Origin: Coptis chinensis
Taxonomy: Eukaryota; Streptophyta; Magnoliopsida; Ranunculales; Ranunculaceae
Assembly: GCA_015680905.1 (NCBI GenBank)
Contig: CM027385.1
Span: 21,706,501 to 21,770,500 of the forward strand
Direction: 5' to 3'
Length of the DNA stretch: 64,000 bases
Positions 1-10,467 of the stretch are shown one piece after another (position 1 is the stretch's first letter; the number at the start of each line of letters is the position of its first letter). The notes under the pieces are model-generated. The model did not search any database, was not told the DNA's origin, and was given only the letters and a program-made list of their open reading frames with translations. The position numbers were made by a program, and so were the translations under genes.

Positions 1-714
1 TCTTTGACAGCCATGGTAAGCCTCTGGAAGAACAGAAACAAGGTTTTGTATGATGCTAAGGAGTCAAGTTACAAGCAAGTGACATTTTCAATCAGGAGAG
101 CAACAATAAGAGCCCGTCACAAGTCATCAAGTCACATGGAGAACTTAGTACACAATCTCAAGGTACTGAAATGCTTTAATATTCAACACAAACTTCGCAA
201 ATCCCCTAAAATCTTTGAATGTTATTGGCTCTTACCTCCTCCGGGAATTCTTAAGATTAACACTGATGGATGCTTGAGGGGAAATCCAGGAAGATCAGGA
301 TGGGGTTTGGTCCTCAAAAATTATAAGGGGGATTTTCTGGGAGCAGCAGCTGGTGGCATGGGCATAGCGACCAATTACTTGGCTGAAACAATGGCAATTG
401 TGCAAGCCATAAAAAAAGATTTGGAAATGGGATGGAGATATATATGGGTGGAATGTGACTCCTCCTCGGTGGTTAAAGCTTTCCAGAATAATACAGTACA
501 TTGGAGATTCAAGCTTATGTGGCAAAGGATGAAGGCTGCAGCAGCATGGAACAATGTCACTCCAATATGGAGAGAGACTAACTTAGAAGTAGATAGCTGT
601 ACACGACATGGAGTTGCTCTTCTTCAAGGAGAAAGTATGTGGTGGGACTCCAGACCTCCTTTCATGAAGAATTTAGAGAACCACTATACTACTTACTTCA
701 TATTTGTCAACTAG
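1..714 (+). CDS. LINE-type retrotransposon ORF2, C-terminal RNase H domain (partial)
   Basis: The reading frame is open from the left edge to a stop at 712-714, so only the end of the protein is in the window. Residues from about 80 to 200 (counting from base 4) look like the RNase H domain found at the end of plant non-LTR retrotransposon polyproteins. It starts with a KINTDG strand (Asp88), followed by an AET motif (Glu128), CDSSSVV (Asp152) and EVDS (Asp197). These four acidic residues match the family's DEDD metal-binding set. In the family this domain removes RNA from RNA:DNA hybrids during target-primed reverse transcription. The upstream residues with W-K-N-R-N look like the linker after the reverse transcriptase. 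No break is seen within the window. A stand-alone host RNase H-like gene is possible but less likely, given the poly(A) tail just downstream. Confidence 0.75.
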   Translation, partial: SLTAMVSLWKNRNKVLYDAKESSYKQVTFSIRRATIRARHKSSSHMENLVHNLKVLKCFNIQHKLRKSPKIFECYWLLPPPGILKINTDGCLRGNPGRSGWGLVLKNYKGDFLGAAAGGMGIATNYLAETMAIVQAIKKDLEMGWRYIWVECDSSSVVKAFQNNTVHWRFKLMWQRMKAAAAWNNVTPIWRETNLEVDSCTRHGVALLQGESMWWDSRPPFMKNLENHYTTYFIFVN

Positions 715-845
715 AGTTTCTTGTACTAGGAAAGATACACACTTGTTGTTACCTTTCCTTAGCTACCATTTTTCATTTTTATTTCATTTCCATGTAACTC
801 TTATTCTTTTATTATTAATCAATTACCTTTTAGCAAAAAAAAAAA
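715..845 (+). mobile_element. LINE 3' untranslated region and poly(A) tail
   Basis: About 120 T-rich bases follow the RNase H stop codon and end in a run of 11 A at 835-845. A short 3' UTR closed by a poly(A) run is the expected 3' end of a plant LINE inserted in plus orientation. The 5' part of the element and its target-site duplication lie outside the window and could not be checked. Confidence 0.55.
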
Positions 846-2457
846 GTGACAAGAAGCGTGGTTATACGTAAGCCAAACTCTTAAGGTATTTTCTTTATCT
901 AAATTCTAATTTTTATCTATCCATTTGCTTCTTGACTTGCACTTCAAATTAGTCATTGTCTCAATCATAGTAGGAACATAGCCCATGCCCACATTTCCTT
1001 CGTCATTAAACTTCCTCTTTCAATGATTGAATAAATCTCTATACATATATTTTTTAAAAATAATAGACACGCGAGTTATATATAAGTTATTTGTACAGTC
1101 ATATCATTATGTTTGCCTATTTTAATCTTTCTTATATGAACTAATTTTAACGAGATGTGTGTAAGAGGAATAATGAGCCCTCCATACACTAAACTATAGT
1201 TGTGTGTTTGTTGTCAATTTCTAATTTGAGTTTGGACTTCTTTGGGATACTTTGTTTTGTTTCTTTATGTTGAGCTCATATATTGGTCATGCATTTGATT
1301 TCATGCCAGTGTCCTTCATTTTTTTCTCGTTATACCTTTCCAATGCAAATGGATGTGCTTTTTTCAGTAGACATGTTTCATCAGTGATTGACTAGACTTA
1401 CGAGAAAACCAAATATTTTTAATTTTCTTGAACTACGAGAATAGGTGGGTTAAGTAGTAAACAATAACGAAATATTGAAAGGACTTGGCATATAAATTGT
1501 TGAGCTAATAAACTTACTACCTTTTCATAAAATAAGTTGTTGTATAATATCAATATACATTCTTTGATCAACAATGTGTTGTGCAATTTGGGTACACGGT
1601 CGTGCATATCATTCTTTAGTTAAGCATCATAGTTGTTTATAGTTTATGAGTGATCATTTAAAAGTAAGAGCCACATTGTAGATTGATTGATCAAATAATT
1701 TGTTTCTTATCGTAGAGCTTCAATAAGTGTCTTTTTATGGTTTCATGAATTGAGTGGTTGTTTCGTAGTAGTTCTGCCGAGAAGCTAAGATTTTGTTTGG
1801 AAGGGTTGTTTATTGACTTATATTCCATTTGATCGCCCTCCAATCAAAGCAGTTTCTCTCCAATCTTTTAAGGTATTGTTTTGACAGAGTTATTCCTCCT
1901 ATAGGTTGGGATTTTATCAATGTAAAACAACAAGGTTCATAGATGTTAAGAGTATTTCATGCCAATTGAGAAGGATGCAACCAATATCATAGGGTTACCA
2001 AAAAAAATAGCCAATATCATAGGCATACAACTTAAAGGAAGCAATAACGTGAAGGAAATGGCTTAAGTCAATTGCAATAACAAGCTTTGCTATAGAAAGT
2101 TGCACAAGACAAGTTAGTTGCGTTCGGTGAATTTGCAAACCGTCATAGGAAAGCATCATCGGGTGAGGATGCTAGCAAGGCGTGTCATGGTTGTGCAATT
2201 TCATTGCTTTTTCCGAATTGCAATAGTTGATTTATTATCTCTTGGCTGTCATTCTCTATGTTCAAATTTTAATGCAAGTTCTACATGGTCTCAATAATTA
2301 ATAGTTACTTATGGTGTAATAACATGAAGATTGTAATACTTTTGTCATAATCCATATTTTCTTAATAACATAGGTTTATTGAATTATTGTGAATAAACCC
2401 ATTACTTATGGTGGTGATTTACGTAAATAATAAATACTAAGGGATTACTTCAGAACA
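846..2457. other. AT-rich stretch with no recognised gene
   Basis: No protein family, RNA gene or clear repeat was recognised here. Open frames are short and have no familiar motifs. The stretch separates the LINE 3' end from the Harbinger transposase remnant. It may include that element's left end, but I could not identify a terminal inverted repeat. Confidence 0.4.
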
Positions 2458-3616
2458 CCTTGTAGGTGGTCTCCTCATAAGTTTAGGCAAAAGTACAGGA
2501 TGCAAAGAGAGCTTTTTACATATATGTTGAAAATTATTACAGCATTAGACGACTACTTCAAAGATAGGGTGGATGGATTGGGTCGGCAAGCAACTTTTGG
2601 GTAACAGAAGGGATTAGCTGCAATTGAACAATTAGCAACTGGTTGTTCATCTGATTAAACGGATCAGTATTTTCAAATTGGAGATTCCACAGCAACTGTA
2701 TCTATGAAGCGTTGGTGCGCAGCAATAATCACGGCGTTCGAGGAAGAGTACTTGAGACGACAAACTGAGGCAGACACAACTAGGATATTAGCTAAAAATG
2801 TGGAAAGGGGTTTTCCTAGAATGCTTTGATCAATCAACTGTATGCACTGGGTGTGGAAGAATTGTCCAACTGGATGGGCTAGGAAACATGTGGGGTACAA
2901 GAAGGAACAAACTTTGGTACTTGAAGCCATTGTAGATAAACATTGTTGGATCTGGCATTGCTTCTTCGGCTTATGAGGTTCGCATAATGACATTAACGTG
3001 CTTCATCGTTCTCATGTTTTTGAATCATTAGAGCAAGGTGAGGCTCCTAATGTTAATTTTAATGTGAATGGTAATCCCTACGATATGGAATATTATCTTG
3101 CTTATGGTATTTACCCAAAATGGGGCACATTTGTTCAATCCATTCATTATCCAAGAAATAAGCATGAAAAGATCTTTAGTCAACGTCAAGAAGCTGCAAG
3201 AAAAGATATTGAAAGAATGTTTGGAGTTTTGCAAGCAAGATGGCATATTCTTAAGGCTTCTGCGCGTTGTCATAGTGTTGTTGTTCTTGGGGACGTAATG
3301 AAGGCATGCATTATAATGCATAATATGATTGTTGAGAATGAACCTGAAAGTGGAGTGTGGAATTGGAAAGGTCAGAGGAATGAAAAAAATACTTGAGCTC
3401 TTTCAGGAAGATGATGGTTACCATTTTGTCAATCAGATGATTCAAGCAAGAAATAAAATCAGAAATGAAGTTACACATACTAATCTTCAAAGGGACTTAG
3501 TTGAGCATGTGTGGAATTGGACTGGTATTGAAGAAACACCAATACCAATTTATGATCCAAATTGGTCAGATGATGCAGAGGGAAAAGGATGGGCAAATAG
3601 AAATGAAAGTGAGTGA
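2458..3616 (+). pseudogene. PIF/Harbinger-type transposase, degraded
   Basis: Read in one frame from about 2500, the translation follows the plant Harbinger transposase (DDE_Tnp_4 type): an R-F-F-like N-terminal helix region, a GDSTATVSMKRW segment, the SINCMHWVWKNCP block, NDINVLHRSHVFE, GIYPKW and ARKDIERMFGVLQARW. Four stop codons interrupt it (TAA 2602, TAA 2656, TGA 2827, TGA 2974). A frameshift near 3360-3400 moves the C-terminus into frame 2, where 3329-3616 is open. Of the expected catalytic triad, the first Asp is Asn (AAC, 2836-2838), the second Asp is Tyr (TAT, 3103-3105), and only the Glu (3211-3213) remains. The enzyme would normally cut and paste the element at a 3-bp target. 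It converges with the ORF1 homologue on the minus strand, as in related elements. This copy cannot be active. Confidence 0.85.
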
Positions 3617-4018
3617 ACTATGAAGTTCCAAAGTGTGATGTATTTCCTATGTAATTCCAAAAGTGAACTATAAGTTCCAAAGTGTGATGTATTTCCTATG
3701 TATTTCCAAAAGTGAACTATGAAGTTCCTATGTGTTTTATAAGTTATGTTTTAATGAACTATATTATAATGTATTTTAATTTTATTTGTAATTGTATTTC
3801 TATGAAAATAATTATATTGATTAATTAAACATAGTGCATGTTTCATTAATTATACATACATTGAAAAGAACATACATAGTGCATTAATTAAAAAATAGTG
3901 AAATTAAAATACATGGTTCATTAATTAAAAAAACAGTTAAATTAAAATACATAGTTTATTAATTAAAAAGACAGTGAAATTAAAATACATAGTGCATTAA
4001 TTAAAATAAAATACTAGA
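3612..4018. repeat. Two short tandem-repeat blocks between the converging Harbinger genes
   Basis: Copies of a unit of about 50 bp beginning AGTGAACTATGAAGTTCC start at 3612, 3662 and 3711, with the last one shortened. From about 3820 to 4015 a second, AT-rich unit of about 42 bp containing ACATAGTGCATTAATTAAA is repeated four or so times with drift. Both lie just downstream of the transposase stop and look like 3' UTR or spacer expansions of the element. Confidence 0.6.
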
Positions 4019-4030
4019 CATTACATAAGC

Positions 4031-4928
4031 TTAGTTAGAGCTAGAACCTCTAGCCCTTACCCATTCAGCACGTATTTCAGCTTGTTGTTGCTCGATTGTA
4101 AAAGCGGTATCAGGATGGAGAATACTTGTATCGGTAGCTAAAATCTTAGCTTCATATTGCATCTTTTGAAGCCGATTTTTTTCCATTTGAACTTGATTTT
4201 TTTCTTCTCTTGCCATCACAGTTCTTTGACCATGTGCAAACTCCCTTTCCCTAAGTTCTATGCACTTTTATGTTTCATTTGTATCCCTTGCAAATGTATC
4301 CTCTAAAGAAACCCTCCAACATACCAACTGATTTTTCTTTGTTCCTCTTGGACTTGGCTTTCTTCGATCCAAGAGGACGCTCAATTTCTTTAGAACCCTC
4401 CAATTCAACTCCACCAACACTTGGTGAATTAGAAATTGAATCTTCACCATCACTTTTGCGACCTTTTCCCTTTGTGGGGCGGCTTGACCTTGTCTCAAAA
4501 ATGCTACTCCACTTTGGATTACCCTTGAGTATAACATAGCAATGATCAATTGAAAAACACGCTTTTTCTTGTTGTTGGTACGTCATCCTTGCCTCGGACA
4601 ACTAAAAAAAAACAAGAATTAGACTAAGATAATCATAAACAAAATTTATAAATTGACAAATTGACGAAATTGTAATTACCCGGCTTTGTATTGTAGTACC
4701 ACTTGCATTTCGAGCCTCCACCGCATTCACAATTGCAACAAACTTGTTCATCATTTTCGAAATATATTTCCATCTACTGCAAATTGAATTGGAAGACCTA
4801 TCTCCACATGTTTGATTGACCTCATTTGTTACATGATTCCAAAATCCTTTTGCATTTTGGAAAGCACCAATAACGGAGTCTTCACTAATTTTTATCCAAG
4901 CAAGACATAGAGCTTGATCTTCGGACAT
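4031..4928 (-). pseudogene. Harbinger ORF1 (Myb/trihelix with NAM-associated C-terminus), broken
   Basis: The minus-strand protein matches the accessory ORF1 of plant PIF/Harbinger elements. An N-terminal EDQALCLAWIKISED helix with a later GFW motif and SRWKYISK is the Myb/trihelix-like DNA-binding part. KNGNPKW-like residues (seen as LKGNPKW), a basic K/R-rich stretch and a C-terminal EEKNQVQMEKN coiled region make up the NAM-associated part. Exon 1 ends at 4680 and a 78-nt intron (GT at 4679-4678, AG at 4603-4602) joins it in phase 0 to exon 2 at 4601. Downstream there is a frameshift near 4300-4330 and an in-frame TAA near 4266-4268 before the last open piece (4219-4031). The start is uncertain: ATG at 4928 is usable, but the frame stays open upstream through a Q/S-rich stretch to about 5000. 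In related elements ORF1 binds the element ends and is needed with the transposase. The divergent spacing of the two stops fits one element. Confidence 0.75.
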
Positions 4929-5218
4929 GCTAAAGTGAGTCTTTGCTATTTCTTGAATGATACCACTTGCTTGAGTTGTTTGAGATGCTTGAGATTCTAT
5001 TTGATTTTTTTTTTTTTTTTGAAAAACTGATTTTGAAGAAGAAGAAATCTGATTGTTGGAAGTGTGAGTTGAAATGGAACAAATGTTGTATATATACCAA
5101 AGTTTTTATTTTTGACCATTTTTTACCGTTCTGACTTTCTGACCGTTGGTGAATTAGCCGTTAGCACTCCGGACGGGATGTTTGATTCAGTCTGGAAAAA
5201 AAAGAAATATAGCTAAAT

Positions 5219-5273
5219 GGGATGTTGGATTCCGTCTGATGAGTTTTGTAATCCAGATGAAATCCAACATCCC
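5219..5273. repeat. Short hairpin with 13-bp arms
   Basis: GGGATGTTGGATT at 5219-5231 is exactly complementary to AATCCAACATCCC at 5261-5273. A third, imperfect copy of the same motif starts at 5174 (CGGGATGTTTGATTCAG). The cluster lies just beyond the ORF1 start and may belong to the right end of the Harbinger element. No matching left terminus was found. Confidence 0.5.
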
Positions 5274-5512
5274 GTCTGAAGTTCACAACTCAGCCACAAT
5301 CTCGTTTTGACTTGGGAAAATAGTCACCTTGATATTCACCTTTGCATTGGGCAAAGGATTTTGACCATTTGAAGGTGAATATTGTCACACCCCCTTGATA
5401 TTCATTTGCATTGGGAATGTTCTAAATCAATGCTTTTTCACTTTGTTATGTTTTCTCATTCATCTTTCGTTATAATATTACTGAACTCGTTTAGGATGAA
5501 ACTGTGTGTTTA
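5274..5512. other. Spacer between the Harbinger remnant and the microsatellite
   Basis: No gene is recognised. The words CTTGATATTCACCTTTGCATTGGG and a shortened version (5330-5360 and 5393-5418) are repeated, which suggests a small local duplication. Confidence 0.35.
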
Positions 5513-5525
5513 CATACACACACAC

Positions 5526-5584
<59 letters not shown>
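5513..5584. repeat. (CA)n(TA)n compound microsatellite
   Basis: CA dinucleotides run from about 5513 to 5564 with one CG interruption, followed directly by TA dinucleotides to about 5584. A second TA run starts at 54242, immediately after the proposed Helitron 3' end. The large composite element therefore appears to sit inside a TA microsatellite. Confidence 0.9.
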
Positions 5585-5960
5585 ATAAAGCAGTTTGGTT
5601 TTTTTATGTTGTTATATTGAGAGGTCGGGGAGAAAGCAGTTTTGGGAGATCCTACGATAAACAATCGCTTTCTTTCTAAGAGCCCTACTAAAAACCACCA
5701 AATAGAGTCCTATATACTTAATGTACAAGATATTCACTTTCTTCTAACAGTCCTACTGAAAACCACCAACTAGAGTCCTATATACTTGCCAAAAACAAAT
5801 AGAAGAAAACTTTACAGAGTTCGTTTGTTCGTTCGCCTATTCACCCATGCTTCTTCTCTTCACGCCAGCAAAAAAAACCCTTTTTCCCCCTTTTCTTCAC
5901 GTCAAAAAAAAATAGTCACTCTCAAATAAGCCACTTCCAGGTACGATCCACTTTGTTATT
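5585..5960 (+). repeat. Helitron 5'-end sequence, repeated at 52046-52390
   Basis: From AATAAAGCAGTTTGG through GGAGAAAGCAGTTTTGGGA the sequence aligns by eye with 52050 onward (AATAAAACAGCTTGG, GGAGAAAGCAATTTTGGGA), with scattered substitutions, and then both run into C/A-rich leader-like sequence. Shared 5' sequence next to a TA-rich border is what two Helitrons of one family would show. The canonical 5' TC was not found, so the exact end is open. Confidence 0.5.
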
Positions 5961-6833
5961 GAAGCTCTTCATTCAGTGGGTATTCGGCAAGGTTTGCAAA
6001 TTCTTCTTTCATTGTTGTGTGATTTCATTGTTAACTTTTCTTATACATTCTTTGCTAATAATAGATTTGTGAGGGAACTGGGCTAACTTATTACAATGAT
6101 GTGTACTTGAAGGTTACATAATATTTTTTATTTTCATTTATTAAGTAGCAAAAACTTGGAAAAATTGGGTGATAATCAACATTTACCCCTAATAGTCCTA
6201 CTGTTATTTTTTAATATGGTGACATGTTAAAATATAATCACTGAACTTCGTTAGTTTGTCTAATGAGATGTGGGTGACAAGTAATGAAGCTAATGCTTTT
6301 GACAATTTGCATTGTATGTTGGTAACTGACGGTTATAATTATTTTTGCCTTAGGCTTCCAACACGCTTCACTCGAATATTTAACATATAAGTTTTTATGC
6401 ATGACCACTCATTTCAGTTATAAGAAAATTTTGATTCCCTTTTTGACATTGTAAAGCCAAGTAATAGGAGTGGGAATATCTGTAAGGAGAAAAGAATACT
6501 CAAATTTAAATTCTCATTGATTTCTTTCAATGCATGTTTGTTTCCTCAAAATGTAACCATAAGATGTGCTTCTAACTTTTCATGGGAGTACTATATATAC
6601 AATCCATGCCTCTAATATCTCAGCTAGCATCATATTGGATTGTCTATCAAAAAGGGGAATAATGAATTTCAAAAGGTTTGAGTTCATGCTTGGAATAATG
6701 AATTTCAAAAGGCAAAGACTACTTTAGGGTCTGAAAGTTAAGGGAGGCTATGCTTGAGTGAGCATCAATGGGGATTTATTAGCTATGCTTGATTAAGGCT
6801 ATGCTATAAAATTTGGACTTAACATACGATTTC
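5961..6833. other. Helitron 5' non-coding region
   Basis: I see no coding motif here. The sequence is AT-rich and resembles leader or intron sequence upstream of the Helitron coding exons. Two short words (GGAATAATGAATTTCAAAAGG at about 6655 and 6692) form a local duplication. Confidence 0.35.
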
Positions 6834-6982
6834 TTCTATAATTTATCACTTGGATTGCAATGTTGAAGTGTTCCATTGTGTATCTCTTGTTATCCGTGTT
6901 CTAAAAAATGCTAGGTTGTAGTTGGGTAGAAAGGAAGCAATCTTTTTACACTATGCTGTTTTTGTTTCTTTTGCGAGAGGAA
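6834..6982 (+). repeat. Left copy of a ~150-bp direct repeat (partner 8572-8724)
   Basis: The block beginning TTCTATAATTTATCACTTGG and ending TTTCTTTTGCGAGAGGAA recurs at 8572-8724 with only a few differences. The two copies flank an LTR-like sequence of about 1.6 kb. The repeat is far too long for a target-site duplication. Confidence 0.8.
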
Positions 6983-8500
6983 TGATAAGTGCTTAAAAAG
7001 TACATTTTAACCCTCAATTATACCTCTTGTTTAGCTATCTTAGTGGACTAATAGTGCTTGTAAGTTATGTTTTATGATTCTACAGGTGAAAAAGAGAGTT
7101 TTGTAGAATATTAGAGAAAAAGGGATAAAACGAAGCAATTCAAAGCATTATGGATCACATGGGAACCCTGTGGACAATCATAGAGAAGGACAAGGAATTG
7201 AAGCTATGAAAGATGCAACTTGGACCTATTTTAAATCCTATTTGGAATCCCAAGGCAAAAGGATTCGTTACTTGGACCAAAGCCCGCAAAAGAGGAAAGA
7301 AGGATGGAGCAAAAGAGGAAAAATAAACTCTCTCATCTGAGACATGAGGATCGTGCGTCTAGACGCGAGGATCATGTGTCTAGACGCGATAACCGACACT
7401 GTAGCCACTTCCTTCTCAGTTTAGAGACAAAGTTAGACTCTGAAAGAAGTTGATTTGTATTAGGAAACAGATGGCGGTTTGGAATGCTTCTAGAACTCAT
7501 TGTAACCCCTATAAATAGAGGACCTAAGTGCCTCATGAAACTTGCCAATTCACTTATATTCTTGTCTCCAGAACTTGAGGCAGAGAGAGATTAATAATAA
7601 AAGATTCGATTTTAACTAGTCGAGTCTTAATAAATTAGTCTTTCTAGTCTTATGTTCTTTGACTCTTCTTCTCCTCGTTCTTCGTATTCTTCCTTCTTTA
7701 TGGAAGACTAATCTTCTCCTTCAAGGGACAAGATGAAGCCGGTGCTTAGGGTCTGTTTATTCCTCTGGTTCATGGTATTCGCCAATCAGGTTAGTTCTTT
7801 ATGTTTTTAGTTATTAGTTCCATTACCCAGACCAGGGGATGGAAGTATAGATTAAGGTTTTTATTTATTGCAATCGAATATCATGCTAGTTTAGGGTTTT
7901 ATTTATTGCAATTGAATGTTTGCTAGTGACATGCTTTTATTTATTGCAATTGAATATAATGCTAGAATAGGGTTTTATTTATTGTAATTGAATATTATAC
8001 TATTATTCTCTACTTTTCTTCTAGTTGTGTAGTGTTTTAGAGTAAGGGAAGTATTCCTTGTATTTGCCTTAGATGGTGATTCATTGAATAACTGCCTAAG
8101 CTCACATAAAAGGAAAGAAGATATTAATAGCATAAACATAGGAACAACCTTAAGTAGAGTTATTCATTAACGATGTTTCATCCAAGAGGGCATCGGCACT
8201 CGCTCGATTGCCTAATTGTAGTCTACTTGTGAGAACTACCATGAAGCAATACGTCACAGATCAAAGGTATCGATGGATTCTAATCTCTTGAATTCCCTCT
8301 CCTATAAATTCTTAATAGTTTATTTAGTTTAGTTTAGCATTAGAATCTACAATGTCTACAATCATAGTTTTTAATCCCTTAAACCCCCTATCCAGTCCTG
8401 TCCTTCATATAACATACACTTAAAAGTGGAACAATATCCTACTCATCCTTTACTTATTGAGGGATAATTAGGTTTTGATACGCTTCTGTTTTGTTCAACG
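6983..8500 (+). mobile_element. Diverged solo-LTR-like sequence
   Basis: The left border reads TGATAAGTGCTTAAAAAG, close in style to the TGATAAGAGCCC start of the Athila-like LTRs elsewhere in the window. A TATAAATAGAGG box lies near 7511. Near the far end, an AAAAGTGGAACAATATCC motif resembles the AGAGTGGAACGAA motif close to the 3' end of those LTRs. No internal coding region or primer-binding site follows, so it is read as a solo or truncated LTR. Its right border was not resolved; it lies somewhere before 8572. GC-rich CTAGACGCG repeats at about 7357-7388 are a local feature. Confidence 0.45.
7857..8000. repeat. Four tandem copies of a ~39-bp unit
   Basis: Units starting TTTTATTTATTGCAATTGAAT begin at about 7857, 7897, 7935 and 7974. 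They lie within the LTR-like sequence and are probably a local expansion of it. Confidence 0.75.
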
Positions 8501-8571
8501 ACCATCATCTATCTACATCATCCAAATACCATCTCAACCAACACAAAAAGGAGCGCATGTCAACGAACTTT

Positions 8572-8724
8572 TTCTATAATTTATCACTTGGATTGCAATG
8601 TTGAAGTGTTCCATTGTGTATCTCTTGCGATCCGTGTTCTAAAAAATGATATGTTGTAGTTGGGCAGAAGGGAAGCAATCCTTTTAGACTATATATGTTG
8701 TTTTTGTTTCTTTTGCAAGACGAA
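8572..8724 (+). repeat. Right copy of the ~150-bp direct repeat
   Basis: This is the partner of 6834-6982. Sequence continuity of the Helitron leader resumes after this copy, towards the first coding exon candidates at 9019. Confidence 0.8.
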
Positions 8725-9018
8725 CATTGCCATTATTCAATTCTTGCACTTTCTTCCTTTGCCTCTTTTATGCTTTTAGACCCTTTTGCTATGCACACTA
8801 AAGTATAGTACATGTGTGTAACTTTGGTAGAAGTTCCAGTGGATCGGAACTCTTCACATTTTAATTATACAAAAGTCGATAACTCTAATTGGAGGTACTG
8901 GTGACATGGTTGCATTTTGCACGACTCTAAACCTCCCTTAATAGTTGTTCCTGATCATAGTTGTATACCACTTTTATTTATTTGCTGCAATTTCCTTATC
9001 AATGTTTGATTATCAGCC

Positions 9019-9437
9019 ATGGATAAGGCACCACCTACAAGTGCATTTGATGTTTCTGTTGTCGACGCACCACCTAAATCTACCAATGAACCTACTACAT
9101 CTGTTCAGGTATTTGAAGTTTCTTTTTCACAGTTTGGTTATGTTTGATTCTTACATGATTTCAAACTTTTAAATTTTGTAACAAAGAAAAACTCTTTTGT
9201 TCATTTGACAAAATTCTCATTTAATTTTTTATGCGGCTTTTCATATACTTGCATCATGCAGCAAAGAGAATTGGATTATATAAATTGAGTACGTGAGCAT
9301 AAACAATGGATCATTGACCATGTGCTTGCTACCCTTGCTAAGGTATGTAACCTATATACGTTCATTATATGATGTGGTTGTTTACTGCCTTCTGATGGTT
9401 ATGTTTTATCAAAATGAAGGCCATCAAGTCCAATCAC
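9019..9437 (+). pseudogene. Helitron protein, candidate N-terminal exons
   Basis: An ATG at 9019 opens 30 codons (MDKAPPTSAFDVS..., P/T-rich) ending at a CAG|GT donor (9108/9109). A second candidate exon runs from an AG acceptor at 9260-9261 to an AAG|GTATG donor at 9342, but contains TGA at 9286-9288. A third begins before 9420 and reads in frame (HQVQS) up to the Athila-like insertion at 9438. When the insertion and one TSD copy are removed, it continues into 17959 (PPVQNEVVVTPPQS). That continuity supports these as exons of the Helitron gene. The P/S/T-rich, disordered nature fits the N-terminus of plant Helitron proteins. The exact exon limits are inferred from splice-site words only. Confidence 0.5.
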
Positions 9438-10452
9438 TGATAAGAGCCCAAAACTGTAGTTTTAACCCCTTAATAATCATACTGTTAGACCAATTATGTG
9501 AATAATAAGTAAGAGTTAATACTGATTACGTGTTTTTATGCATTTCAGGCTTCAAAGTCCATTATGTGCAGAAATGTACCACTTTAGCGAGATAAAGGAG
9601 CAAAGTCGTCAGCAGAACTTCAAAGTCAGTATCTTTGGACTCGGACCTCGAATTGGGCCTACCTTATGTCAAAACGACCGGCTCGGAAAGAGCTTTGCAA
9701 TGGTCCAAGCCTTGACCCAATCAGAGGAGCAGAAGTGGACGAAAAGTCTGTGGAAGCCAACTGCAGCTGAAGAGGCCTTTTTGGACCCGAAGAATGGGTT
9801 TTGGGCCCGATTCTCCGCCCAAACCCCGGCTCCAAGCCCATGCACGATTTTTAGATCTGGATGTATAAAACAAAAGCTTCATTCTTTGTTAATGGCAGTT
9901 AGGTTAGGAAGCTAATGTTAATGGAGTTTAGGGTTAGAAAAAGATAGATCTAGATTAGTTTTTATATCTAGATCTAGTTTTGAATCTCCATTTTTATTAG
10001 TTTTCATTTTCCTTGTTTTAGATTAGTTATTTAAATCATTGAATATCATTCATTAGATAAATAAAATAGTTGTTATTCATTCAATAATATCATTGTTATT
10101 TTTTATTAGATCAATAAAGTTAATTATCTTTATTCACAATCTTAGTTTTATAAAGTTTTAAATTCAGTTTAATTTAATTATGTCTTATTGTTATTATTGT
10201 TCTTGTGTTGAGAATGGTAGTATAGAAATTTCACACCAAACACATCACTCTCACCATTGTTCCTTGTGTTGGATCAATTGAATTCTATTTAAGTCTTGAG
10301 GGTTTAAGAGTGGAACGAAATCCTTACTCATTATATTGCATGATTATGACTTGAGAGTAAGAAGAATTGATTTAAACGTAAGAACGGTAGGATTACGTAT
10401 TAGTGTTCTTGTACCATTAATATTTAGGATTCTATTATTTTTACGGTTATCA
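9438..10452 (+). repeat. 5' LTR of Athila-like copy 1
   Basis: It begins TGATAAGAGCCC and ends GGTTATCA. It is nearly identical to 16936-17953, with roughly two dozen differences seen by eye. A TATAAAA box at 9864-9870 is the likely core promoter. Direct words AGATCTAGAT near 9945-9975 and the AGAGTGGAACGAAATCC motif near 10308 recur in the other copies. Confidence 0.9.
9864..9870 (+). promoter_or_regulatory. TATA box of the Athila-like 5' LTR
   Basis: TATAAAA lies just after a GATCTGGATG word. Equivalent TATA words are found in the other LTRs of the family (17363, about 25456, about 28374 and 39327), so the site is conserved across copies. Confidence 0.5.
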
Positions 10453-10454
10453 AA

Positions 10455-10467
10455 TGGCGCCGCTGCC
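10455..10467 (+). other. Primer-binding site, tRNA-Asp type
   Basis: TGGCGCCGCTGCC begins two bases after the 5' LTR. The first nine bases and the last four agree with the complement of a plant tRNA-Asp 3' end except for one C/T difference. Athila elements use this tRNA type. The same site occurs at 29325-29337 in the second copy. Confidence 0.8.

Noticed and set aside
5382-5585. Plus-strand frame with Thr-His repeats
   Set aside because: It is the CA/TA microsatellite read as protein.
9659-9841. Minus-strand frame repeated in each Athila-like LTR
   Set aside because: It recurs only because the LTR is repeated (17156-17344, 25251-25439), it is broken in copy 2, and it has no family match or codon-like conservation.
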